From Lacrimispora xylanisolvens (GTDB lineage: Bacteria; Bacillota; Clostridia; Lachnospirales; Lachnospiraceae), in the NCBI RefSeq assembly GCF_002934545.1, contig NZ_PTJA01000019.1:21021-85020 (forward strand): a stretch of 64,000 nucleotides of DNA, given 5' to 3'. Shown here one piece after another: positions 26,949 through 34,753 of this stretch. Every line of letters begins with the position of its first letter. Within the stretch, counting starts at the first letter, position 1. A program made the position numbers and the translations under genes. The notes below the pieces were generated by a model. It ran no database searches. It was not told the origin of the DNA and saw only the letters and a list, made by a program, of their open reading frames with translations.

Positions 26949-28040
26949 ATGGCACAGCCTATAGAAGATCAGGTTGGATTTCTTGGAGAGGCATGCAGAG
27001 CCGTTCAGGAACTATCGGTAAGCAAGAGTTTGCTTGAAAAATACCGTCTGGAAGAAAAGAGTCTTTTTAGAGAACTGGAAGCAGAGAGAAAGGCTGTGAC
27101 CGATGCCATCAGCCTTACGGTGAAAAAAAGGGTACAGGAAATTAACGATACCTATGACAGAGAAATCGCGAGAGAACAGGACAATTTAAAGCGTTTAAGA
27201 AACAAACGGGAAAAAGCCAAAACCCAGGGAATTAAGGAACGGATTGAAGAGGAGACTCAGGAGCTTAAGGATAAAAACAAAGAATTGTTAACTGAGTTAA
27301 AATCTGTTTTTAAACGGGATCATGTCCCGTCTTATTGCAGGAGCACCTGGTATTATGCTTTGTTTTTCACCAGAGGGTTTTCTGAAACCATTATCCTGCT
27401 TTTTACCGCACTTATTTTTTTCCTTGCAATACCCTGCGGAATCTATTTTCTTATACCCCAAAGAAAATCATTTTACCTGGCAGGAATTTATTTTGTCTCA
27501 ATTCTGCTTTTTGGTGGAATTTATATTCTGATTAACAATCGGACAAGAGTCAGACACCCAGAGGCTTTAAAAAAGGGAAGGGCGATTAAAAATTCTATAA
27601 AATCCAATCGGAGAAAGCTTCGTGCCATTATCCGCTCTATAAAAAAGGATCGTAACGAAAAGGTCTATAATCTGGAGAAATTCGATGATGAGATTGCAAG
27701 AACAGAACAGGATCTTGCTGATATTGCGGACAAGAAACAGGAGGCACTAAATACATTTGATAAGGTAACCAGTACGATTATTTCCGATGAAATCGCCAGC
27801 AGTAAGAGAGAAAAGATCGCACAGCTTGAGAAGGAGCACGAAGAGGCGGTTAATAACTGGAAGGAAGCTCAGATACGGGTTAAGGAGCAGACGCTGTTTA
27901 TCAATGATAATTATGCCTCTTATATCGGATCTGAATATATGATACCGGAAAAGCTTGATGAACTGGCAGATATGATACGGATGGGGAAGGCACAGACCAT
28001 TAGTGAAGCCAAGGAAATTTATAATAGCATAAAAGACTAA
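26949..28040 (+). CDS. hypothetical membrane protein with coiled coils on both sides of two TM segments
   Basis: Function not recognised. The 363-residue protein has a long charged helix (about residues 20-125, heavy in Glu, Lys, Arg with heptad-like spacing), two adjacent membrane segments (about 142-168 and 175-196), then a second long coiled region (about 205-320) and a short C-terminal helical end. A helical hairpin in the membrane with both coiled arms in the cytoplasm would suit a scaffold or a mechanosensing/septum-related protein, but this is inference. The frame opens at 26916; GAAGGAGG places the start at ATG 26949. It has a strong terminator of its own. Confidence 0.7.
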   Translation: MAQPIEDQVGFLGEACRAVQELSVSKSLLEKYRLEEKSLFRELEAERKAVTDAISLTVKKRVQEINDTYDREIAREQDNLKRLRNKREKAKTQGIKERIEEETQELKDKNKELLTELKSVFKRDHVPSYCRSTWYYALFFTRGFSETIILLFTALIFFLAIPCGIYFLIPQRKSFYLAGIYFVSILLFGGIYILINNRTRVRHPEALKKGRAIKNSIKSNRRKLRAIIRSIKKDRNEKVYNLEKFDDEIARTEQDLADIADKKQEALNTFDKVTSTIISDEIASSKREKIAQLEKEHEEAVNNWKEAQIRVKEQTLFINDNYASYIGSEYMIPEKLDELADMIRMGKAQTISEAKEIYNSIKD

Positions 28041-28043
28041 AAT

Positions 28044-28092
28044 TAAGGTACAGGAACCAGCCGGCTTAGACGGCAGGCCTGTACCTTTTTTT
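28044..28092 (+). terminator. Terminator after the coiled-coil protein gene
   Basis: GGTACAGG pairs with CCTGTACC, with an inner stem GCCG/CGGC, followed by TTTTTTT. Confidence 0.85.
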
Positions 28093-28181
28093 GCATTTTT
28101 CCAGAGGAATGAGGTGAATAATTCTAAAGAACCCGGCTTATAATAGAACAGAGAAAAATAAGGACAGCAGGGCAGTATATT

Positions 28182-28781
28182 ATGAAATTATGGGAAAGAA
28201 TTGCAATCCGGGGAAATCGGGATGTTTTTTATTATGACACCAGGCAGACCTTTGAAGCAGAGGAGTTTGCCTCCAGACTTTACAGCATGATATGCTCGGA
28301 GCAGGAGAATGGAAAATCGGCAGGTGTGCTGTTTTTATGCATAGGCACCGACCGTTCCACGGGAGACAGCCTTGGGCCCTTAATTGGTTATAAGCTAAAT
28401 GAAATGGGACTGGAGCATTTAGAGTTACTGGGCACGTTGGAGCGTCCGGTCCACGCCATGAATTTAGATACCTATCAGACTATTTTGAAGCTGCGATATC
28501 CCAATCATGTTGTGGTAGCTGTGGATGCCTCGGTTGGAAATATAGAGCACATTGGTTATGTCACTCTTGGAAAAGGGGCGTTAAAACCAGGCCTTGGAGT
28601 CAGCAAAGAGCTTCGGGCTGTAGGGGATATTTTTATTACAGGTATTGTGGGAAGCTGCGGAAATTATGATCCGCTTATGCTTCAGAGTATCCGGCTTTCT
28701 GTTGTCATGCGTATGGCAGACTGCATCAGCCGCAGTATTTGTCTTGTCGAAAAGTTATGGGAAAACTCGTACTTTCTTTGA
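28182..28781 (+). CDS. yyaC: spore protease YyaC-family protein
   Basis: The 199-residue protein belongs to the YyaC (DUF1256) family of the hydrogenase-maturation-protease fold, found only in endospore formers. The diagnostic segment CIGTDRSTGDSLGPLIGYKL is at about residues 53-72, followed by GTLERPVHAMNL (about 85-96), VAVDASVG (about 112-119) and GIVGSCGNYDPLMLQS (about 153-168). Its precise role in sporulation is unknown. A TGAATA at 28115-28120 is followed after 17 bases by TTATAAT, reminiscent of forespore sigma-F/G promoters. It lies 62 bp before a LysM protein gene. Confidence 0.88.
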   Translation: MKLWERIAIRGNRDVFYYDTRQTFEAEEFASRLYSMICSEQENGKSAGVLFLCIGTDRSTGDSLGPLIGYKLNEMGLEHLELLGTLERPVHAMNLDTYQTILKLRYPNHVVVAVDASVGNIEHIGYVTLGKGALKPGLGVSKELRAVGDIFITGIVGSCGNYDPLMLQSIRLSVVMRMADCISRSICLVEKLWENSYFL

Positions 28782-28843
28782 CACGTTTTTCAAAAGCCTT
28801 ATGCTATGATTCATTGGATTAAATAGAATAGCGGGGTGATCCA

Positions 28844-30094
28844 ATGGATGAATTATACAATCCGTTCCCGAAGCTGCCCAAAAACATCAGACAGATTGGG
28901 GAACGGGATGAAATCGTAAAATTATATGTAGAGGATTATGTTAACACATATTTAAAACGTCTTTTTCCTGTAAGTGGACAAAGACTGCGGGTCGGGCTTT
29001 TGCTTGGCAGCTTGGAGTTAAGTGAGGGGACGCCGTATATCTTTATCGACGGAGCATTGGAGATGGAAGATGTGACGGAAGAGGGCCTGAAGGTGTCCTT
29101 TACAGAACTGTCATGGAAAAGAGCTTCCCAAAACATGGACCAGCTTTTTCCAAAAAGATCCATACAGGGCTGGTTTATATGTGGAAGTCCCGGAGAAGAT
29201 TTAAGTCCTTTAAATTACTGGAAGCAGCACATGCAGTATTTTGGAGGTCCCAACAAACTAATGTATCTAAGTTGTGGAACAGAGGGGGATGAAACAATTT
29301 ATGTAACCTCGGAAGATGGTTTTTATAAACTTCAGGGGTACAGTATCTATTATGAACGCAATCAAATGATGCAGGATTATATGGTACTGCGCAAGGATGT
29401 AAAACGTATCGAAACCGATACAAATGATAAGGTAATTGAAGAATTCCGCAAGCGAATGGGCGAGAACAAAGAAGAAGCGGTGGACAGGCATCAGACTGTC
29501 GGACTTCTCCGGGGCATGTGCATGGCCATGTCAGTTGTCGTATTAGCTGGCGGAATTGTTATGTTTAACAACTATGAGCGTATGAAAAGCATGGAAAGTG
29601 TGGTAGTGTCTGCAATTCCAGCCAAGGCTGAAAAAATACTCCTGGGTGATAAGGCCCAGCAAAAGGGTGAAAAAAAGGAATCGGGAGTAGTGGTAGAGGA
29701 AGCAGATGGTGAAGTTTATCCAACCTCTGCAGTCAACAAGGAAACCATGTCTGAAACCATGCCCGGTACCGAACAGGCCCAGACAGCGGCACAGGCTGGG
29801 GAGACAGCGGGTGAGACAGTCAGTGAGACAGCTGCAGCCGCAGAGACAGAACCAGCAACACAAAAGGTAGTAGAAGAGAAGGTGACACAGGCAGCCAAAC
29901 CTGAGACACAACCGGCAACCCAGGCAGCGGCGACGGATGGACAACGGATTCATACCGTGGTAGAAGGAGAAACGCTGTATGGGATTTGTATTGCTGAATA
30001 TAAGAGTGTGAATAAATTAAAGGAAATTTGTGAATTGAATGGACTGGAAGATGAAAATAAGATAGTTGCGGGCCAGAAATTGCGTCTTCCGTAG
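28844..30094 (+). CDS. degenerate MPN/JAMM-like domain - TM - LysM protein
   Basis: The 416-residue protein has three parts. Residues about 48-180 follow the pattern of an MPN/JAMM peptidase fold: RVGLLLGSLE (48-57), YIFIDGALEM, SIQGWFICGSPGEDLSPLN (106-124), then LMYLSCG. At 109-124, where active enzymes have GWxHSHP...S..D, this one has GWFICGSPGEDLSPLN, so both metal-binding histidines are gone. A single TM segment lies at about 219-241, then a 110-residue Ala/Glu/Thr/Gln linker, then one LysM peptidoglycan-binding domain (about 369-416, HTVVEGETLYGICIAEY to LRLP). The topology suggests a cytoplasmic binding domain tied to the cell wall. The LysM call is sure; the MPN call is by pattern. 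Confidence 0.78.
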   Translation: MDELYNPFPKLPKNIRQIGERDEIVKLYVEDYVNTYLKRLFPVSGQRLRVGLLLGSLELSEGTPYIFIDGALEMEDVTEEGLKVSFTELSWKRASQNMDQLFPKRSIQGWFICGSPGEDLSPLNYWKQHMQYFGGPNKLMYLSCGTEGDETIYVTSEDGFYKLQGYSIYYERNQMMQDYMVLRKDVKRIETDTNDKVIEEFRKRMGENKEEAVDRHQTVGLLRGMCMAMSVVVLAGGIVMFNNYERMKSMESVVVSAIPAKAEKILLGDKAQQKGEKKESGVVVEEADGEVYPTSAVNKETMSETMPGTEQAQTAAQAGETAGETVSETAAAAETEPATQKVVEEKVTQAAKPETQPATQAAATDGQRIHTVVEGETLYGICIAEYKSVNKLKEICELNGLEDENKIVAGQKLRLP

Positions 30095-30166
30095 AAAAAC
30101 TTAATGCGTTTCTCTCTAATTTGATGTATACTACAATTACATATGGGCATTTTTAGGAGAAACTGC

Positions 30167-31441
30167 ATGAGCGATATGAACTCTATGAACAGAGAGATAA
30201 AGAAAGACCAGCTGCGGCGTCAGATTGTCCCGGCTTCACCGCAAAAGGACGAGGACAGCAATGAAATCATAAAAAGAGCCCGCACAAAGGTTAAAAAGAA
30301 AAAGTTAAAGATTTTTCTGGTGGTGCTTTTTATCCTGTCTGCTGGTGCAGTCAGTCTGTATACATATTTGAATTATTATCAGTATACTGGATACAGCGTC
30401 GTCTGGGAAAAATCGCTCAATGAAGGAAGCTACGTTGGATATTTGGACTTTGGAACCAATGTGTTAAAGTACAGCAAGGATGGAGCTTCCTATATTGATA
30501 ACCAGGGGAAAGAAGTATGGATACAGAGCTATGAGATGAAATCACCGGTTGCCAGTGTCAATGGCTCTTATGCGGTCATTGCGGATCAACAGGGTAATTC
30601 CATCTATGTCTTTGATAAGACTGGTAATACCGGAGTGGCAAACACGGTACTGCCTATTATAAAGGCGTCTGTATCAGCCCATGGAGTGGTGGCCGCGATC
30701 TTAGAAGATACTACTTCCAATTATGTGTATTTCTATAAACGGGATGGCAGTTCTCTGGATGTGAAGATCAAAGCTTTATTAGGAGGAGATTCCGGTTATC
30801 CGGTGGATATCAGCTTATCTCCTGATGGAACACAGCTGATTGGATCTTATGCATTTTTAAAAAATGGAACAATGAATGGAAGAGTTGCCTTTCATAATTT
30901 TGCAGAAATTGGCAAAAGTGTTCCGGACAGGCTTGTGGGGGGATTTGATGAACCTTATGAGTCCACATTTGTAGCGCAGGTAAGGTTTCTTGATGACACA
31001 TACTCCTGTGCGTTTGCAGATAATGGTATATCGTTTTATTCCACAAAGAATGCACTTTCTCCGGAGCTGATTAAGCAGATTCCGGCTGAAGATGAGATAA
31101 AAAGTGTATTTTATTCGGACAAGTATGCAGGAATGATTACCGATAACCCTGAGGGGGAAAATCCTTATAAGCTTTCTGTATATAAATCCAATGGGAACCT
31201 GATGTTTACCAACGGTTTCCAATATCAGTACACCCATGCCGATATTGACGGAAACCTGGTAATTTTGTATAATGAAGACTCTTGCAGAGTCTATAACATG
31301 TCAGGAAGGCTTAAATTTTCCGGTACATTTGATTTTCCCATAACAAAAATCCGAAACGGCAGATTTCCCAATACTCTGATCGTATCCGGACCCCAGAACA
31401 TGAAAGAAATAAGATTACAAATAGGAGGACAATACCAATGA
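30167..31441 (+). CDS. DUF5711-like membrane-anchored beta-propeller protein
   Basis: A 424-residue protein with a positively charged N-terminus (KKKKLK), one TM segment (about residues 45-66) and a large outer domain made of repeated four-strand blocks such as GTNVLKYSKDGASYIDNQGKEVW and DISLSPDGTQLIGSYAF (shown in parts), which look like blades of a beta-propeller. Function is unknown; the DUF5711 label is from memory. The frame opens at 30143, but AGGAG before ATG 30167 decides the start. Its stop overlaps the tkt start (ATGA, 31438-31441), so the two genes are translationally coupled. It may form a cell-envelope unit with the LysM protein upstream. Confidence 0.7.
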   Translation: MSDMNSMNREIKKDQLRRQIVPASPQKDEDSNEIIKRARTKVKKKKLKIFLVVLFILSAGAVSLYTYLNYYQYTGYSVVWEKSLNEGSYVGYLDFGTNVLKYSKDGASYIDNQGKEVWIQSYEMKSPVASVNGSYAVIADQQGNSIYVFDKTGNTGVANTVLPIIKASVSAHGVVAAILEDTTSNYVYFYKRDGSSLDVKIKALLGGDSGYPVDISLSPDGTQLIGSYAFLKNGTMNGRVAFHNFAEIGKSVPDRLVGGFDEPYESTFVAQVRFLDDTYSCAFADNGISFYSTKNALSPELIKQIPAEDEIKSVFYSDKYAGMITDNPEGENPYKLSVYKSNGNLMFTNGFQYQYTHADIDGNLVILYNEDSCRVYNMSGRLKFSGTFDFPITKIRNGRFPNTLIVSGPQNMKEIRLQIGGQYQ

Positions 31442-33417
31442 GCAACATCGATACTATGTCAATTAATGCAATCCGCATCCTTTCTGCCGATGCAATCCAG
31501 AAAGCCAACTCCGGACATCCGGGACTTCCTTTAGGCTGTGCATCTGCTGCGTATGAATTATGGGCAAATCACATGAATCATAATCCGGCAGATCCAACAT
31601 GGGCCAACAGAGACCGTTTTATCCTGTCCGGAGGCCATGGATCCATGCTGTTGTACTCTTTGCTTCATCTGTTTGGATATGGTAATTTATCCAAAGAGGA
31701 TGTGATGAATTTCCGCCAGCTTGGTTCTAAAACTCCCGGACATCCGGAGTATGGCCATACGGTGGGAGTTGAGGCAACCACAGGTCCTCTAGGAGCTGGT
31801 ATGGGTATGGCAGTGGGTATGGCAATTGCCGAAAGTCATCTTGCTGCTGTATTTAATAAGGACAACTATCCGGTAGTTGATCATTACACCTTTGCTTTGG
31901 GTGGAGACGGCTGCATGATGGAAGGAATTTCCTCCGAAGTATTTTCTCTTGCAGGAACTCTTGGTCTGGGTAAATTAATTGTAATTTATGATTCCAATAA
32001 AATTTCCATTGAAGGAAGTACAGATATCGCATTTACAGAGAATGTACAAAAACGTATGGAAGCATTTGGTTTCCAGATTATTACAGTTGAAGATGGGAAT
32101 GATTTAGAAGCCATCGGACGTGCAATCGAAGAGGCAAAGGCAGATACCGAGCATCCTTCCTTTATCACCATAAAGACACAGATCGGCTTTGGCTGTCCTG
32201 CAAAGCAGGGTAAGGCAAGTGCTCACGGGGAACCTCTGGGTGCGGATAACATCACTGCATTAAAGGAAAACTTAGGCTGGCCATCTATGGAACCATTCTA
32301 CGTTCCGGAGGAAGTTTACAGCCATTACAGAAAGCTTGCTGAGGAAAAGGCTGAGACAGAGGCGGCATGGAATGTGATGTTTGCTGCGTACTGCCAGGAG
32401 TATCCAGACATGGAAGAACTGTGGAATGCTTACCATGACCCGGATGCAGGAGAGAAATCCATTGAGGCATGCGCTGATTTCTGGAAAAAGCCGGAGAAGG
32501 CAGATGCAACCAGAAATTTATCCGGACAGATTTTAAACAGAATTAAGACATATATGCCAAACTTAATCGGCGGCTCTGCGGATTTAGCACCTTCCAATAA
32601 GACAAATATGTCGGATATGGGAGATTACAGCAAGGAAAACCCGGCTGGCAGAAACATGCATTTTGGAGTTCGGGAACTTGGAATGACAGCCATAGGAAAC
32701 GGTATGATGCTTCACGGCGGACTTCGTACCTATGTATCTACTTTCTTTGTTTTCAGTGATTACACAAAACCCATGGCACGTCTTTCCGCTTTAATGGGCG
32801 TACCGTTATCCTTCGTATTCACTCATGACAGTATTGGTGTTGGAGAAGATGGTCCGACTCATGAGCCAATCGAGCAGCTTGCCATGTTACGTGCACTGCC
32901 AAACTTCCATGTATTCCGTCCCTGTGATGAAACAGAGACAGAAGCAGCATGGTACTCTGCACTGACTTCCAAAAAGACACCAACCGCTCTGGTTCTTACC
33001 AGACAGAATCTGACACCTATGCCAGGAAGCAGCAAAGAGGCATTAAAGGGTGGCTATGTAATCGATGACTGTGAAGGAACACCAGATCTGATTCTGATTG
33101 CCAGCGGATCGGAAGTAGAACTGTCTGTAAAAGCAAAAGCGCTGATTCCTGATCAGAAAGTCCGTGTAGTTTCCATGCCATGTATGGATTTATTTGAGGA
33201 GCAGAGCCAGGAGTATAAGGAATCCGTACTTCCAAAAGCAGTTAGAAAACGTGTGGCAGTGGAAGCATTAAGTGATTTCGGCTGGGGCAAATATGTAGGC
33301 CTTGACGGCGCATATGTGACCATGACTGGATTCGGTGCAAGCGGTCCTGCTAATCTGTTATTTGACCACTTTGGATTTACGCCTGAGCATGTAGCAGAAG
33401 TGGCAAAATCCTTATAA
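31438..33417 (+). CDS. tkt: transketolase
   Basis: The 659-residue thiamine-diphosphate enzyme moves two-carbon units in the pentose phosphate pathway. Motifs: N-terminal DAIQKANSGHPGLPLG (about residues 18-33), GGHGSMLLYSLLHL (about 67-80), GDGCMMEGISSEV for ThDP/Mg binding (about 155-167), and FTHDSIGVGEDGPTHEPIEQL (in parts, about 463-482) with the catalytic His. Full length in one chain. AGGAGG lies before the ATG, which overlaps the stop of the preceding gene. Glucokinase follows at 46 bp, fitting central sugar metabolism. Confidence 0.96.
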   Translation: MSNIDTMSINAIRILSADAIQKANSGHPGLPLGCASAAYELWANHMNHNPADPTWANRDRFILSGGHGSMLLYSLLHLFGYGNLSKEDVMNFRQLGSKTPGHPEYGHTVGVEATTGPLGAGMGMAVGMAIAESHLAAVFNKDNYPVVDHYTFALGGDGCMMEGISSEVFSLAGTLGLGKLIVIYDSNKISIEGSTDIAFTENVQKRMEAFGFQIITVEDGNDLEAIGRAIEEAKADTEHPSFITIKTQIGFGCPAKQGKASAHGEPLGADNITALKENLGWPSMEPFYVPEEVYSHYRKLAEEKAETEAAWNVMFAAYCQEYPDMEELWNAYHDPDAGEKSIEACADFWKKPEKADATRNLSGQILNRIKTYMPNLIGGSADLAPSNKTNMSDMGDYSKENPAGRNMHFGVRELGMTAIGNGMMLHGGLRTYVSTFFVFSDYTKPMARLSALMGVPLSFVFTHDSIGVGEDGPTHEPIEQLAMLRALPNFHVFRPCDETETEAAWYSALTSKKTPTALVLTRQNLTPMPGSSKEALKGGYVIDDCEGTPDLILIASGSEVELSVKAKALIPDQKVRVVSMPCMDLFEEQSQEYKESVLPKAVRKRVAVEALSDFGWGKYVGLDGAYVTMTGFGASGPANLLFDHFGFTPEHVAEVAKSL

Positions 33418-33462
33418 TAATCAGCATCTGTGTTACAAAAGCATAAAGGAGTGTATCTGGAC

Positions 33463-34407
33463 ATGGGAAAAAAGTGTGTTGGCATAGATGTGGGAGGAAC
33501 ATCTGTTAAGATCGGAATATTTGAAACAACAGGGGAACTTCTTCATAAGTGGGAGGTTGGTACCAGAACGGAAGAGAACGGAAGATACATTCTTGATGAT
33601 GTATCTGCTTCCATTCTGGAAACACTTAAGAAGCTTTCTCTCTCTCTTGATGAGATCAAAGGCATAGGAATGGGAGTTCCTGGTCCGGTTATGCCGGATG
33701 GATATGTGGAGGTCTGCGTCAATTTAGGCTGGCGTGATTTATATCCGGGCAGAGAACTGAGCAGCAGGCTGGACGGAATTCCGGTGCTGTGCGGAAATGA
33801 TGCCAATGTGGCTGCCCTGGGCGAGATGTGGCAGGGCGGCGGTAAAGGCTACGAAGATATCGTTATGGTCACTCTGGGCACAGGTGTGGGCGGCGGCGTA
33901 ATCCTGGGAGAGAAGATTATTGCCGGTAAGCACGGACTGGCAGGTGAAATCGGTCATATCCATATCCGGGATGAAGAGACAGAACATTGCAACTGCGGCG
34001 GCGTAGGCTGTGTGGAGCAGATTGCAAGTGCTACTGGCATTGCGAGGGAAGCAAGACGCAAGATGGCTTCTACGGATATTCCTTCTGTATTACGGCAATT
34101 CGGAGATGATGTTACTGCGAAGGAAGTCTTGGATGGGGCAAAGGCTGGAGATGAACTGGCAAAGTCTGTGATCGATATCGTGGGTCATTATCTTGGCCTT
34201 ACACTGGCTCAGATTACCATGGTCATTGACCCGGAAGTATTTGTTATAGGCGGAGGTGTATCAAAGGCAGGACAATATCTTATTGATGAGATATTCCGCC
34301 ATTATGACAGGTTTACTCCTATCTCAAAAAGCAAGAGCAAAATCGTTCTTGCGACACTGGGGAATGATGCTGGGATCTATGGCGCAGCAAGACTGATTCT
34401 TGACTGA
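33463..34407 (+). CDS. glcK: ROK-family glucokinase
   Basis: A 314-residue ROK kinase that should phosphorylate glucose with ATP. GIDVGGTSVKIGI (about residues 6-18) is the phosphate-1 motif; GNDANVAALGEMWQG (about 107-121) carries the catalytic Asp; GTGVGGGVI follows; HGLAGEIGHI (about 162-171) and the zinc motif CNCGGVGCVEQ (about 180-190) complete the ROK signature. No N-terminal DNA-binding domain is present, so it is an enzyme rather than a repressor. The frame opens at TTG 33430, but AAAGGAG precedes ATG 33463. A terminator follows. Confidence 0.93.
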   Translation: MGKKCVGIDVGGTSVKIGIFETTGELLHKWEVGTRTEENGRYILDDVSASILETLKKLSLSLDEIKGIGMGVPGPVMPDGYVEVCVNLGWRDLYPGRELSSRLDGIPVLCGNDANVAALGEMWQGGGKGYEDIVMVTLGTGVGGGVILGEKIIAGKHGLAGEIGHIHIRDEETEHCNCGGVGCVEQIASATGIAREARRKMASTDIPSVLRQFGDDVTAKEVLDGAKAGDELAKSVIDIVGHYLGLTLAQITMVIDPEVFVIGGGVSKAGQYLIDEIFRHYDRFTPISKSKSKIVLATLGNDAGIYGAARLILD

Positions 34408-34428
34408 TAATGAGCATGTAATAGATAA

Positions 34429-34469
34429 GGAAGGCAGAGAGAATAAACGCTCTCTCTGCTTTCCTTTTT
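34429..34469 (+). terminator. Terminator after glucokinase
   Basis: GGAAGGCAGAGAGA pairs with TCTCTCTGCTTTCC (one mismatch) around an 8-base loop and runs into TTTTTA. Confidence 0.85.
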
Positions 34470-34523
34470 ACATTGAGAGGGAAATGTTCTCACTAAGAGT
34501 GGGATTGAAGCAGCCATCGCTTA

Positions 34524-34616
34524 TTTACAATTTACTAAATTATGATATAATGGGAATACTTCACAAAGGATAAAACCTTGTAAAATGAGGAGACCCCGGC
34601 TGCCAGGCAGCCGGGG
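34524..34616 (+). promoter_or_regulatory. Promoter-like element with downstream GC-rich hairpin, possible small RNA
   Basis: In the 346-bp gap between glucokinase and the pyrophosphatase, TTTACA (34524-34529), 16 bases and TATAAT (34546-34551) form a fair promoter. About 35 bases after the predicted start lies CCCCGGCTGCC-A-GGCAGCCGGGG (34594-34616), a perfect palindrome far richer in GC than its surroundings, with no U-tract after it. It may be a structured leader of the pyrophosphatase gene, a small RNA end or a protein site. A 22-codon open frame from ATG 34585 crosses it but is not convincing. Confidence 0.4.
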
Positions 34617-34753
34617 CAATTATGAAAAATCTATGTGCAATTTGACTATTTAAGCGTTTTTGTTTGTTTGATTTCTATACAATTAGTATAAAAAATACAT
34701 GTGAACACAATATGAACGCTGTGTAAACAGATTATGAAATAAAGGAGGAACCC

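Noticed and set aside
29543..29953. Cys/Leu-rich open frame antisense to the LysM protein linker
   Set aside because: It mirrors the low-complexity Ala/Glu/Thr linker on the other strand and has no start signals.
34585..34653. 22-codon frame crossing the GC-rich palindrome
   Set aside because: No convincing ribosome site, and its sequence is dictated by the palindrome.
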